From NCBI RefSeq assembly GCF_009765355.1, contig NZ_VTHK01000047.1, positions 1 through 64,000 of the forward strand: a DNA stretch of 64,000 nucleotides, written 5' to 3'. Below the pieces are notes generated by a model that saw only the letters and a program-made list of their open reading frames with translations, had not been told where the DNA came from and did not search any database. This stretch comes from Amycolatopsis anabasis. GTDB taxonomy: Bacteria > Actinomycetota > Actinomycetes > Mycobacteriales > Pseudonocardiaceae. Position numbers and translations under genes: made by a program. Of the stretch, positions 32,230-40,817 are shown piece by piece; positions within the stretch are counted from its first letter, which is position 1; each line of letters starts with the position of its first letter.

Positions 32230-34341
32230 ATGACGATTTCCGTTGAGCAGGCCAAGGCCGCCTTCCCGGACGAGGTCGTGACCAAGGCGGTCACCCGCCT
32301 GATTTCGGTACCGGGCCTGGACAAGCAGGTCGCACTGATCACTTTGGACGACGGCCACGACCACACCCGGCCGTCGACCTTCGGGCCGCAGGGCCTGGTG
32401 AGCCTGAACGCGGCACTGGACGAGGCGTTCGCGGCCGAGCCCGCCGCGATCGCGGTGACCGGCAAGCCGTTCATCTTCGCCGTCGGCGCCGACCTTTCCG
32501 GGGTCGAGCAGATCTCCGACCCCGAGCTGGCCACCCAGATCGCGCAGACCGGGCACGACGTGTTCCGCCGCCTGACCGAGTCGAAGATCCCGACCTTCGG
32601 GTTCGTCAACGGCGCGGTGATGGGCGGCGGGCTGGAACTGGCGCTGTCCTGCCACTACCGGACGCTGTCGGAGAACACCGCCGCCATCGCGCTCCCCGAG
32701 GTGTTCCTCGGCCTGTTCCCGGGCTGGGGCGGCACGCAGTTGCTGCCGAACCTGATCGGCCCGGACGCCGCGGTCACCGTGATCTTCGAGAACGCGCTGA
32801 ACCAGAACAAGATGCTCAAGCCCGCGCAGGCCGCGGAACTGGGCATCGTGGACGAGGTGTTCGGCTCCGCCGACTACCTGGAGCAGTCGTTGCTGTGGCT
32901 GGCGAAGGTCGTGCGCGGGGAGATCACCCCGGAGCGCAAGGAGATCGACCGGGGCGCGGGCTGGGACGCCGCGGTCGCGCGCGCGAAGTCCATTGTGGAC
33001 GGCAAGACCAAGGGCGCGTCGCCGGGCGCGGCCAAGGCGGTCGAGCTGCTGGAACTGGCCCGCGCCAACGATCTCGATGCCGGATACGCGGCGGAGACCA
33101 CCGCACTGGCCGAGATCCTGATGACCGACACGCTGCGCGCCGGGCTGTACTCGTTCAACCTGGTGAACAAGCGGGCCAAGCGCCCGGCCGGGGCGCCGGA
33201 CAAGTCCTTGGCGCGCAAGGTGAACAAGGTCGGCATCGTCGGCGCGGGCCTGATGGCCAGCCAGCTGGCCCTGCTGTTCGTGCGCAGGCTCAAGGTGCCG
33301 GTGGTGCTCACCGACATCGACCAGGCGCGCGTGGACAAGGGTGTGTCCTATGTGCACGGTGAGATCGACAAGCTGCTGGGCAAGAAGCGGCTTTCCCCGG
33401 ACGAGGGGAACCGGCTGAAGGCCCTGGTCTCCGGCTCGCTGGACAAGGCCGCGTTCGCCGACGCGGACTTCGTCATCGAGGCGGTGTTCGAGGAGCTCGG
33501 CGTCAAGCAGCAGGTGTTCGCCGAGGTCGAGGAGCACGTGAGCCCGGAGGCGATCCTGGCCACGAACACCTCGTCGCTGTCGATCACCGAGATGGCGGCG
33601 AAGCTGAAGCACCCGGAACGGGTCGTCGGCTTCCACTTCTTCAACCCGGTCGCGGTGCTGCCGCTGCTGGAGATCGTGCGCGGTGAGCGGACCGACGACG
33701 CGAGCCTGGCCACCGCGTTCGCGGTCGGCAAGCAGCTGAAGAAGTCCAGCGTGCTGGTGAAGGACGCGCCCGCGTTCGTGGTGAACCGGCTGCTCACCCG
33801 CTTCCTGGGCGAGGTGCTGGCTTCGGTGGACGAGGGCACCCCGTTCGAGGTGGCCGATCGCGCGCTGAACCCGCTCGGGCTGCCGATGTCCCCGCTGACG
33901 CTGCTGCAGCTGGTCGGCCCCGCGGTGGCCCTGCACGTCGCGGAGACCATGCACGCGGCGTTCCCGGACCGGTTCGGGGTCAGCGAGAACCTGGCGAAGT
34001 TCGTCAAGGCGGGCAAGACCGCGGTGTGGGCCTACGACGACAAGGGCAACGCGTCGGTCGACCCGGAGGTCGCCGAGCTGTGGCAGCGCGGTGACCGGCC
34101 CTCGACCGAGGAGCAGGTCCGCGACCGCGCCCTGACCGCGCTGGCCCAGGAGGTCCGGATCATGCTCGACGAGGGCGTGGTCGCCGAGGCGCAGGACATC
34201 GACCTGTGCCTGATCCTCGGCGCCGGGTGGCCGTTCTGGCTCGGCGGCATCACCCCGTTCCTGGACCGGACCGGCGTGTCGGAGCAGACCAACGGCAAGC
34301 CGTTCCTCGCCCCGGGCGTGGCCAGCGTCCCGGCCGCGTAA
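32230..34341 (+). CDS. fadB: 3-hydroxyacyl-CoA dehydrogenase/enoyl-CoA hydratase FadB
   Basis: The protein has 703 residues. The N-terminal crotonase domain (about 20-200) has AVGADLSGV and NGAVMGGGLELALSCHYR for the oxyanion hole, with Glu in ALPEVFLGLFPGWGG. The HAD domain follows from about 330: NAD motif VGIVGAGLMAS, ILATNTSSLSITEM and GFHFFNPVAVLPLLEIV with the catalytic His. Two C-terminal dehydrogenase domains complete it. It hydrates enoyl-CoA and oxidises the 3-hydroxyacyl-CoA. It is co-transcribed with fadA and ends near a 17-bp hairpin. Confidence 0.95.
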   Translation: MTISVEQAKAAFPDEVVTKAVTRLISVPGLDKQVALITLDDGHDHTRPSTFGPQGLVSLNAALDEAFAAEPAAIAVTGKPFIFAVGADLSGVEQISDPELATQIAQTGHDVFRRLTESKIPTFGFVNGAVMGGGLELALSCHYRTLSENTAAIALPEVFLGLFPGWGGTQLLPNLIGPDAAVTVIFENALNQNKMLKPAQAAELGIVDEVFGSADYLEQSLLWLAKVVRGEITPERKEIDRGAGWDAAVARAKSIVDGKTKGASPGAAKAVELLELARANDLDAGYAAETTALAEILMTDTLRAGLYSFNLVNKRAKRPAGAPDKSLARKVNKVGIVGAGLMASQLALLFVRRLKVPVVLTDIDQARVDKGVSYVHGEIDKLLGKKRLSPDEGNRLKALVSGSLDKAAFADADFVIEAVFEELGVKQQVFAEVEEHVSPEAILATNTSSLSITEMAAKLKHPERVVGFHFFNPVAVLPLLEIVRGERTDDASLATAFAVGKQLKKSSVLVKDAPAFVVNRLLTRFLGEVLASVDEGTPFEVADRALNPLGLPMSPLTLLQLVGPAVALHVAETMHAAFPDRFGVSENLAKFVKAGKTAVWAYDDKGNASVDPEVAELWQRGDRPSTEEQVRDRALTALAQEVRIMLDEGVVAEAQDIDLCLILGAGWPFWLGGITPFLDRTGVSEQTNGKPFLAPGVASVPAA

Positions 34342-34356
34342 CCCGATTTCGCTGCG

Positions 34357-34403
34357 GGGTCGTGAGTGGCTAGAACCGCGCAGGTCCTAGCCACTCACGA
34401 CCC
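34357..34403. terminator. 17-bp hairpin (family 4, GTGAGTGGCTAG) between fadB and DUF397 gene
   Basis: A perfect stem (34357-34373 with 34387-34403) surrounds a 13-nt loop. It separates convergent genes. Its right arm carries the TAG stop codon and the last codons of the DUF397 gene. Confidence 0.8.
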
Positions 34404-34572
34404 GACCACGCCGGGTCAAGCCAAGGAAGGCCGACCACGCGTGCGGCTCGACCTCGATGTGTCCGGCCTCCCTGTTCTTCGAGTCGCGAACCTTGACAAC
34501 GCGGCCAAGGGAGACCTCCACACAGTTGTGCGCCCCCTCGCTCCTCCGCGGTTTCCTCCAGGACGCCTCCAT
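34387..34572 (-). CDS. DUF397 small protein
   Basis: The protein has 61 residues with the DUF397 pattern: WRKPRRSEGAHNCVEVSLG, VKVRDSKN, then HAWSAFLGL. The family occurs only in actinobacteria, nearly always beside an XRE-DUF5753 regulator, and is thought to modulate it, possibly as an antagonist as in WhiJ-type pairs. It starts 13 nt after the regulator gene ends and is surely co-transcribed. Its stop codon lies in the hairpin arm shared with fadB termination. Confidence 0.88.
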   Translation of the reverse strand: MEASWRKPRRSEGAHNCVEVSLGRVVKVRDSKNREAGHIEVEPHAWSAFLGLTRRGRVVSG

Positions 34573-34585
34573 CGCTCCTCCGGTA

Positions 34586-35407
34586 TTACTCGATTTGCTC
34601 GATGCGCCTACGGAGGATCGTGACAGATCGGCGCTCGTCCGCGGCCAACGCCCAGATATCGCGGAACCCGTGCTCGTACGTATCCACCTCGCCGGACTCG
34701 TGGATGTACGTGGCGTTCGTTAGGCCCTCGGTGTACACGCGTCGGAGGCTGGGAGCACCAAGGCGAAGGATCGAGAACCCAACGCCCATCGCCCGATGCG
34801 CTCCTACGGCGAACGGAAGAACCCGGACCGAGACGTTCGACAACTTGCCGATTTCAAGCAGGTGTTTGAGTTGATCGCGGAGGACTTCTGGCCCGCCAAC
34901 CAACCGATGCAGGCTGGCCTCGCCCAGCAGGATTCGGACAGTCGGCGCCTTGGGGCGAGTGAGGATGGCACCGCGAGCGACTCGATCAGATAGCCGCTCG
35001 TCCACCTGCCCAGACGCCGAGGTCTCGAGCACGGCTCTCGCATAGTCCTCGGTCTGCGCTGAAGCGAGAATCAGCTCGGCATCGTAGTAGTCGATCTCCT
35101 TAGAGGCGCGCTCCAACGTGACGTATGTCTGAGCGAAATCCGCGACCCGAGCCGAGGATTCACGCTTGCGGGCCGCATCAGCCAGCAAGTGCATGGTTTC
35201 CCGCTCACCGTCACGCAGGTGGTACATGTCGGCGAGTCGATCAATCTCCGCCGCGACAGGCACCCGTGTGCCTGCTTCTACTCGACTCACTTTGCCCGCG
35301 TACCAGCGAAGCTCCTGCTCCACGGTGCTCGGTTTCAATCCGACGGCTTCGCGATGGCCGCGGAGCAGCTCTCCCAACTCGAACCTCTGTGGATTTTGCG
35401 TAGCCAC
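34586..35407 (-). CDS. XRE-family HTH regulator with DUF5753 domain
   Basis: The protein has 273 residues. The N-terminal XRE HTH (about 8-65) contains LRGHREAVGLKPSTVEQELRWYAGKVSRVEAG. The DUF5753 domain, a putative ligand or protein-binding module, fills residues about 90-268 (ARAVLETSASGQVDERLSDRVARGAIL, MGVGFSILRLGA). Together with the DUF397 partner it forms the WhiJ/AbaA-like regulatory pair abundant in streptomycetes and amycolatopses. The region around 34.4-35.7 kb is clearly less GC-rich than its neighbours, suggesting later acquisition. Several TGTCCA motifs lie upstream. Confidence 0.92.
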   Translation of the reverse strand: MATQNPQRFELGELLRGHREAVGLKPSTVEQELRWYAGKVSRVEAGTRVPVAAEIDRLADMYHLRDGERETMHLLADAARKRESSARVADFAQTYVTLERASKEIDYYDAELILASAQTEDYARAVLETSASGQVDERLSDRVARGAILTRPKAPTVRILLGEASLHRLVGGPEVLRDQLKHLLEIGKLSNVSVRVLPFAVGAHRAMGVGFSILRLGAPSLRRVYTEGLTNATYIHESGEVDTYEHGFRDIWALAADERRSVTILRRRIEQIE

Positions 35408-35424
35408 GAACCGACCCTTTCCTG

Positions 35425-35542
35425 TGTCCAGCTAACTGGCTGTCGATTCTATTTGTGTCTGTCCAATTGTCTGTCAAATAGCACCCTATCAGGGGATTTG
35501 TGGTCTTACGATCAAACGATCACTGCTAAATGGACATGTCCA
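35425..35542. promoter_or_regulatory. Cluster of TGTCCA motifs in the divergent control region
   Basis: TGTCCA occurs at 35425-35430, 35460-35465 and 35537-35542. The first is part of CCAG-CTAA-CTGG, and the third ends the perfect 12-bp palindrome TGGACATGTCCA (35531-35542). The segment is AT-richer than its surroundings. It is a plausible operator array for the XRE-DUF5753 protein. Confidence 0.5.
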
Positions 35543-35679
35543 GTTGTATGGTGCTGTTGGGTCGCAGCTACTTTCTTGGTTCCTCCGGAACCCTGATGCG
35601 CCGGTAGCCACGACCCAACAGGCGGCAGGGTTCCGACTCCTCGGTTCCCTGCCGTCCCTCCGGAACTGGGAGTGGATCA

Positions 35680-36201
35680 ATGAGCTGGCGAATCGACGCG
35701 GACGGCACGGTCGAGACCGACGAGGGTGACGTGTTCACCAGCGAGCCCCCGCATGGTCGGCACGCACTACGCCTGCCGGACTGCTACCGCCCAGTGATCG
35801 GCGGAGTGCGCCACCGCACCGAGTTCCGCGCCCGGCCCCCGGCGGGCGAGTGGGTGACCGCGTTGTGCGGCCTGCTCTACCAGGTCACCGCCCGCCCCGC
35901 CGCTGATCCGATCTACGAATGTCACGCCTGCGACGAAGAAGCCGAGGAACAAGCCATGGCCTACCAGCCGGAGACCGCGAACCCGTACACCGACCAACTC
36001 GACACTCTCATCGGCGAACTCATCCGCATGCGCAGAAACCGCGGCCTCACCCAACGCGACGTCGCCGCCTACCTCGGCTGCGACGCGCCCACCATTTGCC
36101 GCCTGGAAAAACGCGAGCGCGAATTCACCGCTCGCGCCCTCCAAGGCTATGCGTGCGCCCTCGGTTACCGGATCGTCATGGTCATCTCACCGCTCGGCTG
36201 A
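35680..36201 (+). CDS. Small two-domain protein with C-terminal XRE-type HTH
   Basis: The protein has 173 residues. The N-terminal 95 are not recognised but hold a possible zinc site (ALCGLLYQ and YECHACDEE). The C-terminal HTH spans about 110-165 (LIRMRRNRGLTQRDVAAYLGCDAPTICRLEKRER). GGGAG lies before ATG 35680. It is divergent from the XRE-DUF5753 gene over a shared 270-bp control region and probably belongs to the same regulatory island. Targets are unknown. Confidence 0.75.
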   Translation: MSWRIDADGTVETDEGDVFTSEPPHGRHALRLPDCYRPVIGGVRHRTEFRARPPAGEWVTALCGLLYQVTARPAADPIYECHACDEEAEEQAMAYQPETANPYTDQLDTLIGELIRMRRNRGLTQRDVAAYLGCDAPTICRLEKREREFTARALQGYACALGYRIVMVISPLG

Positions 36202-36218
36202 CCAGGTGGGCCGTGCGG

Positions 36219-37016
36219 TCAGCCGAAATCCACCGTCGCCGCGTAGTCCTCGAAGGAGCGCGCCGGGCGGCCGAGGGCACGCGGCACGCCGTCTTCCACG
36301 GGCTCGTCTTCGCCCCGTCGGATCGTGTCGAACAGTTCGCCGAGGTGCTTCACGAGCGCCGGGTGGAACCCCGCACCCACCTGGGCGGCGTCGAACTCCT
36401 CGAGCGTCACCTCGGTGAAGCGCAGGTCCCGCCCGCTCGACTTCGCGAGGATCCCGACCGCTTCGGCGAACGTGAGCGACCGCGGTCCGGTCAGTTCGTA
36501 GATCTGCCCGGCGTGCCGGGAACCGGTCAGCGCGGCCACGGCCACGTCGGCGATGTCGCGGGCGTCGATGAACGGTTCCCGCCCCTGCCCCACCGGCAAC
36601 GCGAGTTGCCCGGCGAGCAGCGGATCGCGGAAGAACCCCTCGTCGAAGTTCTGGTCGAACCAGGCGGGCCGCAGGATCGTCCAGTCCACAGTGGACTCGC
36701 GGACGGCTCGTTCGGCGATCAGCTGCGACTCGCCGAACGCCTCGATCCCCCGGCCGGACAGCAGCACGATCCGGCGCACCCCGCGGGCCACGATCCGGGG
36801 CACGAACCGCTGGACCGGGGTGAGGTCATCCTCGGGCGGCACCAGGTAAAGCGAATCCGCCCCCTCGATGTCCCAAGTGGACTCGTCGGCCCAGTCGAAC
36901 CGCACGTCCGCGGAACGCGAGGCGGCGAGCACCGGATGTCCGGCGTCGCGCAGCAGGGAGACCACCCGGCGGCCGGTCTTTCCGGTCGCGCCCAGAACCA
37001 GGATTGATTTCGTCAT
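36219..37016 (-). CDS. NmrA-like NAD(P)-binding oxidoreductase
   Basis: The protein has 265 residues of the atypical short-chain dehydrogenase family. The Rossmann motif is ILVLGATGKTGRRVV, followed by NmrA-type features (VRRIVLLSGRG, WTILRPAWFDQNF). It lacks the YxxxK pair of classical reductases, so it may bind NAD(P)H as a redox sensor or be a quinone oxidoreductase of the QorB type. It is divergent from an AraC gene, which is likely its regulator. Confidence 0.88.
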   Translation of the reverse strand: MTKSILVLGATGKTGRRVVSLLRDAGHPVLAASRSADVRFDWADESTWDIEGADSLYLVPPEDDLTPVQRFVPRIVARGVRRIVLLSGRGIEAFGESQLIAERAVRESTVDWTILRPAWFDQNFDEGFFRDPLLAGQLALPVGQGREPFIDARDIADVAVAALTGSRHAGQIYELTGPRSLTFAEAVGILAKSSGRDLRFTEVTLEEFDAAQVGAGFHPALVKHLGELFDTIRRGEDEPVEDGVPRALGRPARSFEDYAATVDFG

Positions 37017-37085
37017 GGCGCCCAGTCAACCGCCGCAAGCCTGGACGATCCATCATCGATCCGCTCGTCCACATGTCCATTCGTC

Positions 37086-37091
37086 TACACT
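37086..37091 (+). promoter_or_regulatory. -10 box (TACACT) of the AraC gene, leaderless
   Basis: TACACT is 6 nt from GTG 37098. Upstream, three related octamers (TCGTCCAC, ATGTCCAT, TCGTCTAC) lie in tandem and could bind the AraC protein. Confidence 0.5.
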
Positions 37092-37097
37092 GGCCGC

Positions 37098-38039
37098 GTG
37101 GATGCCTTCGCCGATCTGGTTCGCGGAGTGCGCGCGAACGGCGCGCTGTTCGGCCAGTCGATCCAGTCGCCGCCCTGGTCGATCAACTTCACGCACGCGG
37201 CCGAACTGACCCTGTGCACGCTGCTCAGCGGCGCGGGCTGGATCGTGCCCGCCGAGGGCCCGGCGGTCCGGATCCGGGTGGGCGACATCGCCGTCGTCCG
37301 CGGGCCCGAGCCGTTCGTGATCGCCGACGAACCGGACCGGGCGCCCGCGGTCACCGTCCACGGCGCGGACCTCTGCACCAGCACGAGCACCGGCGGGAAC
37401 CTGGTCGAGGACGTCCGGCTGGGGCCGCGGACCTGGGGCGAGGACCCGGCGGGCGGGACGAACCTGGTGATCGGCGCGTACCAGGCACCCGGGGACGTGT
37501 GCCAGCGGCTGCTCGGCGTGCTGCCCCCGGTCCTCGTGGTGCCCGGGGACACCGGGCCGTGCGTCGAACTGGAACTGGTCGCCGCCGAGGTGACCGGCGA
37601 TCAGCCCGGCCAGCAGGTCGTGCTGGACCGCCTGCTGGACCTGCTGCTGGTGTGCACGCTCCGCGCGTGGTTCGCCCGCCCCGAGGCCGATCCGCCCGCC
37701 TGGTACCGCGCGCTCGGCGATCCGGTGGTCGGCGCGGTGCTGCGCGCGATGCACGACGAACCCGCGCGGCCGTGGACCGTCGACGGCCTCGCGCGCCGGG
37801 CCGGGGTTTCCCGCGCCGCGCTGGCCCGCCGGTTCACCGAACTGGTCGGCGAACCCCCGCTGACCTACCTCACCGGCTGGCGCATGACGCTGGCCGCCGA
37901 TCTGCTCCGGCGCGGCGACGGGACCGTCGCCTCGGTGGCGAGCCGGGTCGGCTACGCGGACGGGTTCGCGTTCAGCGCGGCGTTCAAACGCGTGCGCGGG
38001 CTGAGCCCGACCGCGTACCGCGCCGAGAAAGCCGGGTGA
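37098..38039 (+). CDS. AraC-family regulator with cupin-like N-terminus
   Basis: The protein has 313 residues. The N-terminal part (about 10-180) is a cupin-type sensor domain (LLSGAGWIVPAEGP, VRIRVGDIAVVRGPEPFVI). The C-terminal pair of HTH motifs spans about 210-310 (WTVDGLARRAGVSRAALARRF and VASVASRVGYADGFAFSAAF), ending with the family's LSPTAYR. It probably controls the divergent NmrA gene. This N-terminal type often responds to aldehydes or other small organics. Confidence 0.92.
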   Translation: MDAFADLVRGVRANGALFGQSIQSPPWSINFTHAAELTLCTLLSGAGWIVPAEGPAVRIRVGDIAVVRGPEPFVIADEPDRAPAVTVHGADLCTSTSTGGNLVEDVRLGPRTWGEDPAGGTNLVIGAYQAPGDVCQRLLGVLPPVLVVPGDTGPCVELELVAAEVTGDQPGQQVVLDRLLDLLLVCTLRAWFARPEADPPAWYRALGDPVVGAVLRAMHDEPARPWTVDGLARRAGVSRAALARRFTELVGEPPLTYLTGWRMTLAADLLRRGDGTVASVASRVGYADGFAFSAAFKRVRGLSPTAYRAEKAG

Positions 38040-38048
38040 CCGGGGCGC

Positions 38049-38870
38049 TCAGCCGAGCCGGTCCGGGTCCGGGCCGAGCCGCCGCCCCTGTTCGAGGGTG
38101 GCGATCCCGGCGATGTCCTGGCTGTCCAGTTCGAAGTCGAAGAGGTCGATGTTCTCGGCGATCCGCCGGGGCGTGACCGATTTCGGGATGACCGCGTGCC
38201 CCATTTCGAGGTGCCAGCGCAGCACCACCTGGGCCGGTGTCCGGCCGTGTTTGCGGGCCACGGTCTGGATCACCTCGGTGCCGAACAGGTCCGGGCCCAG
38301 GCCGAGCGGCCGCCATGCCTCGGTGACGATCCCGTGCTTCTCGTGGAAGCCCCGGAGCTCGGCCTGCTGCAGGTGCGGATGCAGTTCGACCTGGTTGACC
38401 GCCGGGACCACCTCGGTCTCGGCCAGCAGCCGGCGCAGGTGCGGGATCTGGAAGTTCGACACGCCGATCGCGCGCGCCCGGCCGTCGGCGAGGATCTTCT
38501 CCAGCGCCCGCCAGGTCTCGACGTACCGGTCCTGGCCCGGTTGCGGCCAGTGGATCAGGTACAGATCGACGTAGTCCAGGCGCAGTTCGGCGAGGCTCGT
38601 GTCGAACGCGCGCAGGGCGCGGTCGTGTCCGTGCTCGGTGTTCCACAGTTTGGTGGTGACGAACAGCTCCTCGCGCGGCAGCCCGCTGGCGCGCACGGCC
38701 GCGCCCACCCCGCGTTCGTTGGCGTACAGGGTGGCGGTGTCGACGGCGCGGTAACCGGCCTCGAAGGCGGTGTGCACGGCGCGTTCGACCTCGCCGTCGG
38801 GAATCTGGTACACGCCGAATCCGAGCACCGGCATCCGGACGTCGTTGTTCAAGCGGAGTGCGGGGACCAT
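38049..38870 (-). CDS. Aldo/keto reductase
   Basis: The protein has 273 residues. The catalytic tetrad is visible: Asp in YRAVDTATLY with Tyr following, Lys in FVTTKLW, His in YLIHWPQP. The NADPH site lies in AVIPKSVTPRRIAENI. It belongs to the 2,5-diketo-D-gluconate reductase-like group and reduces aldehydes or ketones with NADPH. ATG 38870 is 6 nt from a TACCGT box. The N-terminal extension seen in a longer frame runs into the kinase gene and is not coding. Confidence 0.93.
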   Translation of the reverse strand: MVPALRLNNDVRMPVLGFGVYQIPDGEVERAVHTAFEAGYRAVDTATLYANERGVGAAVRASGLPREELFVTTKLWNTEHGHDRALRAFDTSLAELRLDYVDLYLIHWPQPGQDRYVETWRALEKILADGRARAIGVSNFQIPHLRRLLAETEVVPAVNQVELHPHLQQAELRGFHEKHGIVTEAWRPLGLGPDLFGTEVIQTVARKHGRTPAQVVLRWHLEMGHAVIPKSVTPRRIAENIDLFDFELDSQDIAGIATLEQGRRLGPDPDRLG

Positions 38871-38876
38871 GTTCGA

Positions 38877-38882
38877 ACGGTA
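38877..38882 (-). promoter_or_regulatory. -10 box (TACCGT) of the aldo/keto reductase gene, leaderless
   Basis: Reverse-strand TACCGT is 6 nt from ATG 38870, just after the stop codon of the upstream kinase gene. Confidence 0.5.
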
Positions 38883-38887
38883 ACGCG

Positions 38888-40024
38888 TCAGGCCCGCGGC
38901 AGCCGCACGGTGACGGACAGGCCCCCGCCGACCACCGGTTCCGCGGCGACCGAACCGCCGTGCGCCTCGACCGCCGCGCGCACGATGGACAACCCCAGCC
39001 CGGCGCCCGACCGGGCGGTGCGCGCCACCCCGGCCCGGCGGAACGGTTCGAACAGTTCGGACACGGTCGCCGGGTCGATCAGCCCGCCCGAGGACCGGAC
39101 CCGCAGCACCGAATCGTGCGGCCCGGACTGGGTGAGCACCTCGATCCAGCCGCCGTCGACGTTGTGCCGGACCGCGTTCTCCAGCAGGTTCCCGGCCACG
39201 CGTTCCAGCAGGGCCGGGTCCCCGGGCACGAGCGCGGGCGCGGTGTGGAACTCGGTGCGCAGGGCGCGGTTCGCGGCCTCGGCCCGCGCCGCGCGCCACG
39301 CGCTCTCGACCACCGCGGCCAGGTCGACCGGCTCGTTCATCACCAGCCCGGCACCGTCGGTGCGGGCGAGCAGCAGCAGGGAGCCGACCAGCCGCTCGGC
39401 CCGTTCGGTGGCGTCCCGGACGACCGCGGCCATCCGGCGCAGCTCGGCCTCGTCGGCGTTCTCGTCCGACAGCGTGACGTCCAGTTCGGTGCGGATCACC
39501 GACAGCGGCGTGCGGAGTTCGTGGCTGGCGTTCGCGACGAAGTGCCGCTGCGCCTCGAACGCGGCCTGGAGCCGGTCCAGCATGGCGTCGAAGGTGCGCG
39601 CGAGTTCGGCGAGCTCGTCCTTGGAGTTCAGCTCGCCGATGCGCTCGCCCATCGACTCCACGGACAGGCGCCGCGCGGTCCCGGTGATCTCGCGCAGCGG
39701 CAGCAGGACCCGCGAGGTGAGCGTCCAGGCCAGGACCGCGGTGGCCACGACCACGCAGCAGAACGCGACCGCGCCGGCGAGCAGCACCTTGTCGAGCGCG
39801 TGTTCCCGCAGGTGCTCGGCGAGCACCGAGCCGTCGACGTAGACGCCGTCGACCTCCACCGGCACTCCGCCCGGCATCCGCGGTACCGCGGCCACCGAGT
39901 CGCTCACCAGCGTCCACGCGAGCCACAGCAGGATCAGGCTCACCCCCGCGGCCAGCAGGGTGGCGAGCAGCGTGATCCGGGCGCGCAGGCTGCGCACTGG
40001 CGTCAGCCCGGCGGCGCGGCTCAC
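38888..40024 (-). CDS. Two-component sensor histidine kinase
   Basis: The protein has 378 residues. Two TM helices (about 16-38 and 82-104) flank an extracytoplasmic loop of only about 40 residues. HAMP follows, then the H-box FVANASHELRTPLSVIRTEL, and an HATPase domain with the N-box NLLENAVRHNV and the G-box GAGLGLSIVRAAVEAHGG. The start GTG 40024 overlaps the regulator's stop codon (GTGA), making a coupled OmpR-type pair. The signal is unknown; the short loop suggests membrane or envelope sensing. Confidence 0.94.
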   Translation of the reverse strand: MSRAAGLTPVRSLRARITLLATLLAAGVSLILLWLAWTLVSDSVAAVPRMPGGVPVEVDGVYVDGSVLAEHLREHALDKVLLAGAVAFCCVVVATAVLAWTLTSRVLLPLREITGTARRLSVESMGERIGELNSKDELAELARTFDAMLDRLQAAFEAQRHFVANASHELRTPLSVIRTELDVTLSDENADEAELRRMAAVVRDATERAERLVGSLLLLARTDGAGLVMNEPVDLAAVVESAWRAARAEAANRALRTEFHTAPALVPGDPALLERVAGNLLENAVRHNVDGGWIEVLTQSGPHDSVLRVRSSGGLIDPATVSELFEPFRRAGVARTARSGAGLGLSIVRAAVEAHGGSVAAEPVVGGGLSVTVRLPRA

Positions 40025-40698
40025 CCTTGTCGAGTACCGGTGTCCGGCACCCGGTATCCCGATCCCACCACGGTCTCGATGATCCCAGGTTCGCCGAGCT
40101 TCTTGCGCAGGGTCATCACGGTGACCCGCACGGTCGTGGTGAACGGGTCCGCGTTCTCGTCCCACACGCGTTCGAGCAGCTCCTCGCTGCTCACGACCGA
40201 GCCGTTCGCGGACATCAGCACCTCGAGCACGCCGAACTCCTTGCGGGTCAGCTCGATCGGGCCGGTGCCGCGGCGCACGGTCCGCTTGGCCGGATCGAGC
40301 TGGACGTCCCCCGCCACGAGCAGCGGCGGCGCGGCCGGGGTGGCCCGGCGGCCCAGCGCCCGCACCCGCGCGACGAGTTCGGGGAAGGCGAACGGTTTGG
40401 CCAGGTAATCGTCGGCACCGAGGGACAGGCCCTCCACCCGATCGGAGACGGCTCCGCTCGCGGTGAGCATCAGGACCCTGGTCAGCTCACCCGACGAGAC
40501 GATCTCCCGGCACAGGTCGTCCCCGGGCATCCCCGGCAGGTCGCGGTCCAGCAGCACCACGTCGTACCGGGTGACGGTCGCCTTCTCGTGGCCGTCGTCG
40601 CCGTTCAGCGCGACGTCGACCGCCATCCCCTCGCGGCGCAGTCCGCGCGCGATCGCCTCGGCGAGGGGTTCTTCGTCTTCGACTACCAGAATCCGCAC
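40021..40698 (-). CDS. OmpR-family response regulator
   Basis: The protein has 225 residues. The receiver begins VRILVVEDEEPLAEAI, with phospho-Asp in VVLLDRDLPGMPGD and Lys in YLAKPFAFPELVARV. The winged-helix DNA-binding domain includes LTRKEFGVLEVLM and RVTVMTLRKKLG with VVGSGYRV at the wing. It is first in the operon with the kinase downstream. GTG 40698 was chosen at the start of the receiver; the long upstream open frame is a shadow of the ORFs opposite. Confidence 0.94.
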   Translation of the reverse strand: MRILVVEDEEPLAEAIARGLRREGMAVDVALNGDDGHEKATVTRYDVVLLDRDLPGMPGDDLCREIVSSGELTRVLMLTASGAVSDRVEGLSLGADDYLAKPFAFPELVARVRALGRRATPAAPPLLVAGDVQLDPAKRTVRRGTGPIELTRKEFGVLEVLMSANGSVVSSEELLERVWDENADPFTTTVRVTVMTLRKKLGEPGIIETVVGSGYRVPDTGTRQG

Positions 40699-40817
40699 GT
40701 CGACAACCGTGCCACAGTTTCCTGAGAGCGACCTGTACGGACTCGGCCCCGGTCGGGTGTCGAATTCGCGGATCGCCGTTCGTCCTGGTAGGGACGCCGA
40801 GGAAAGGTGGCGAAGGC

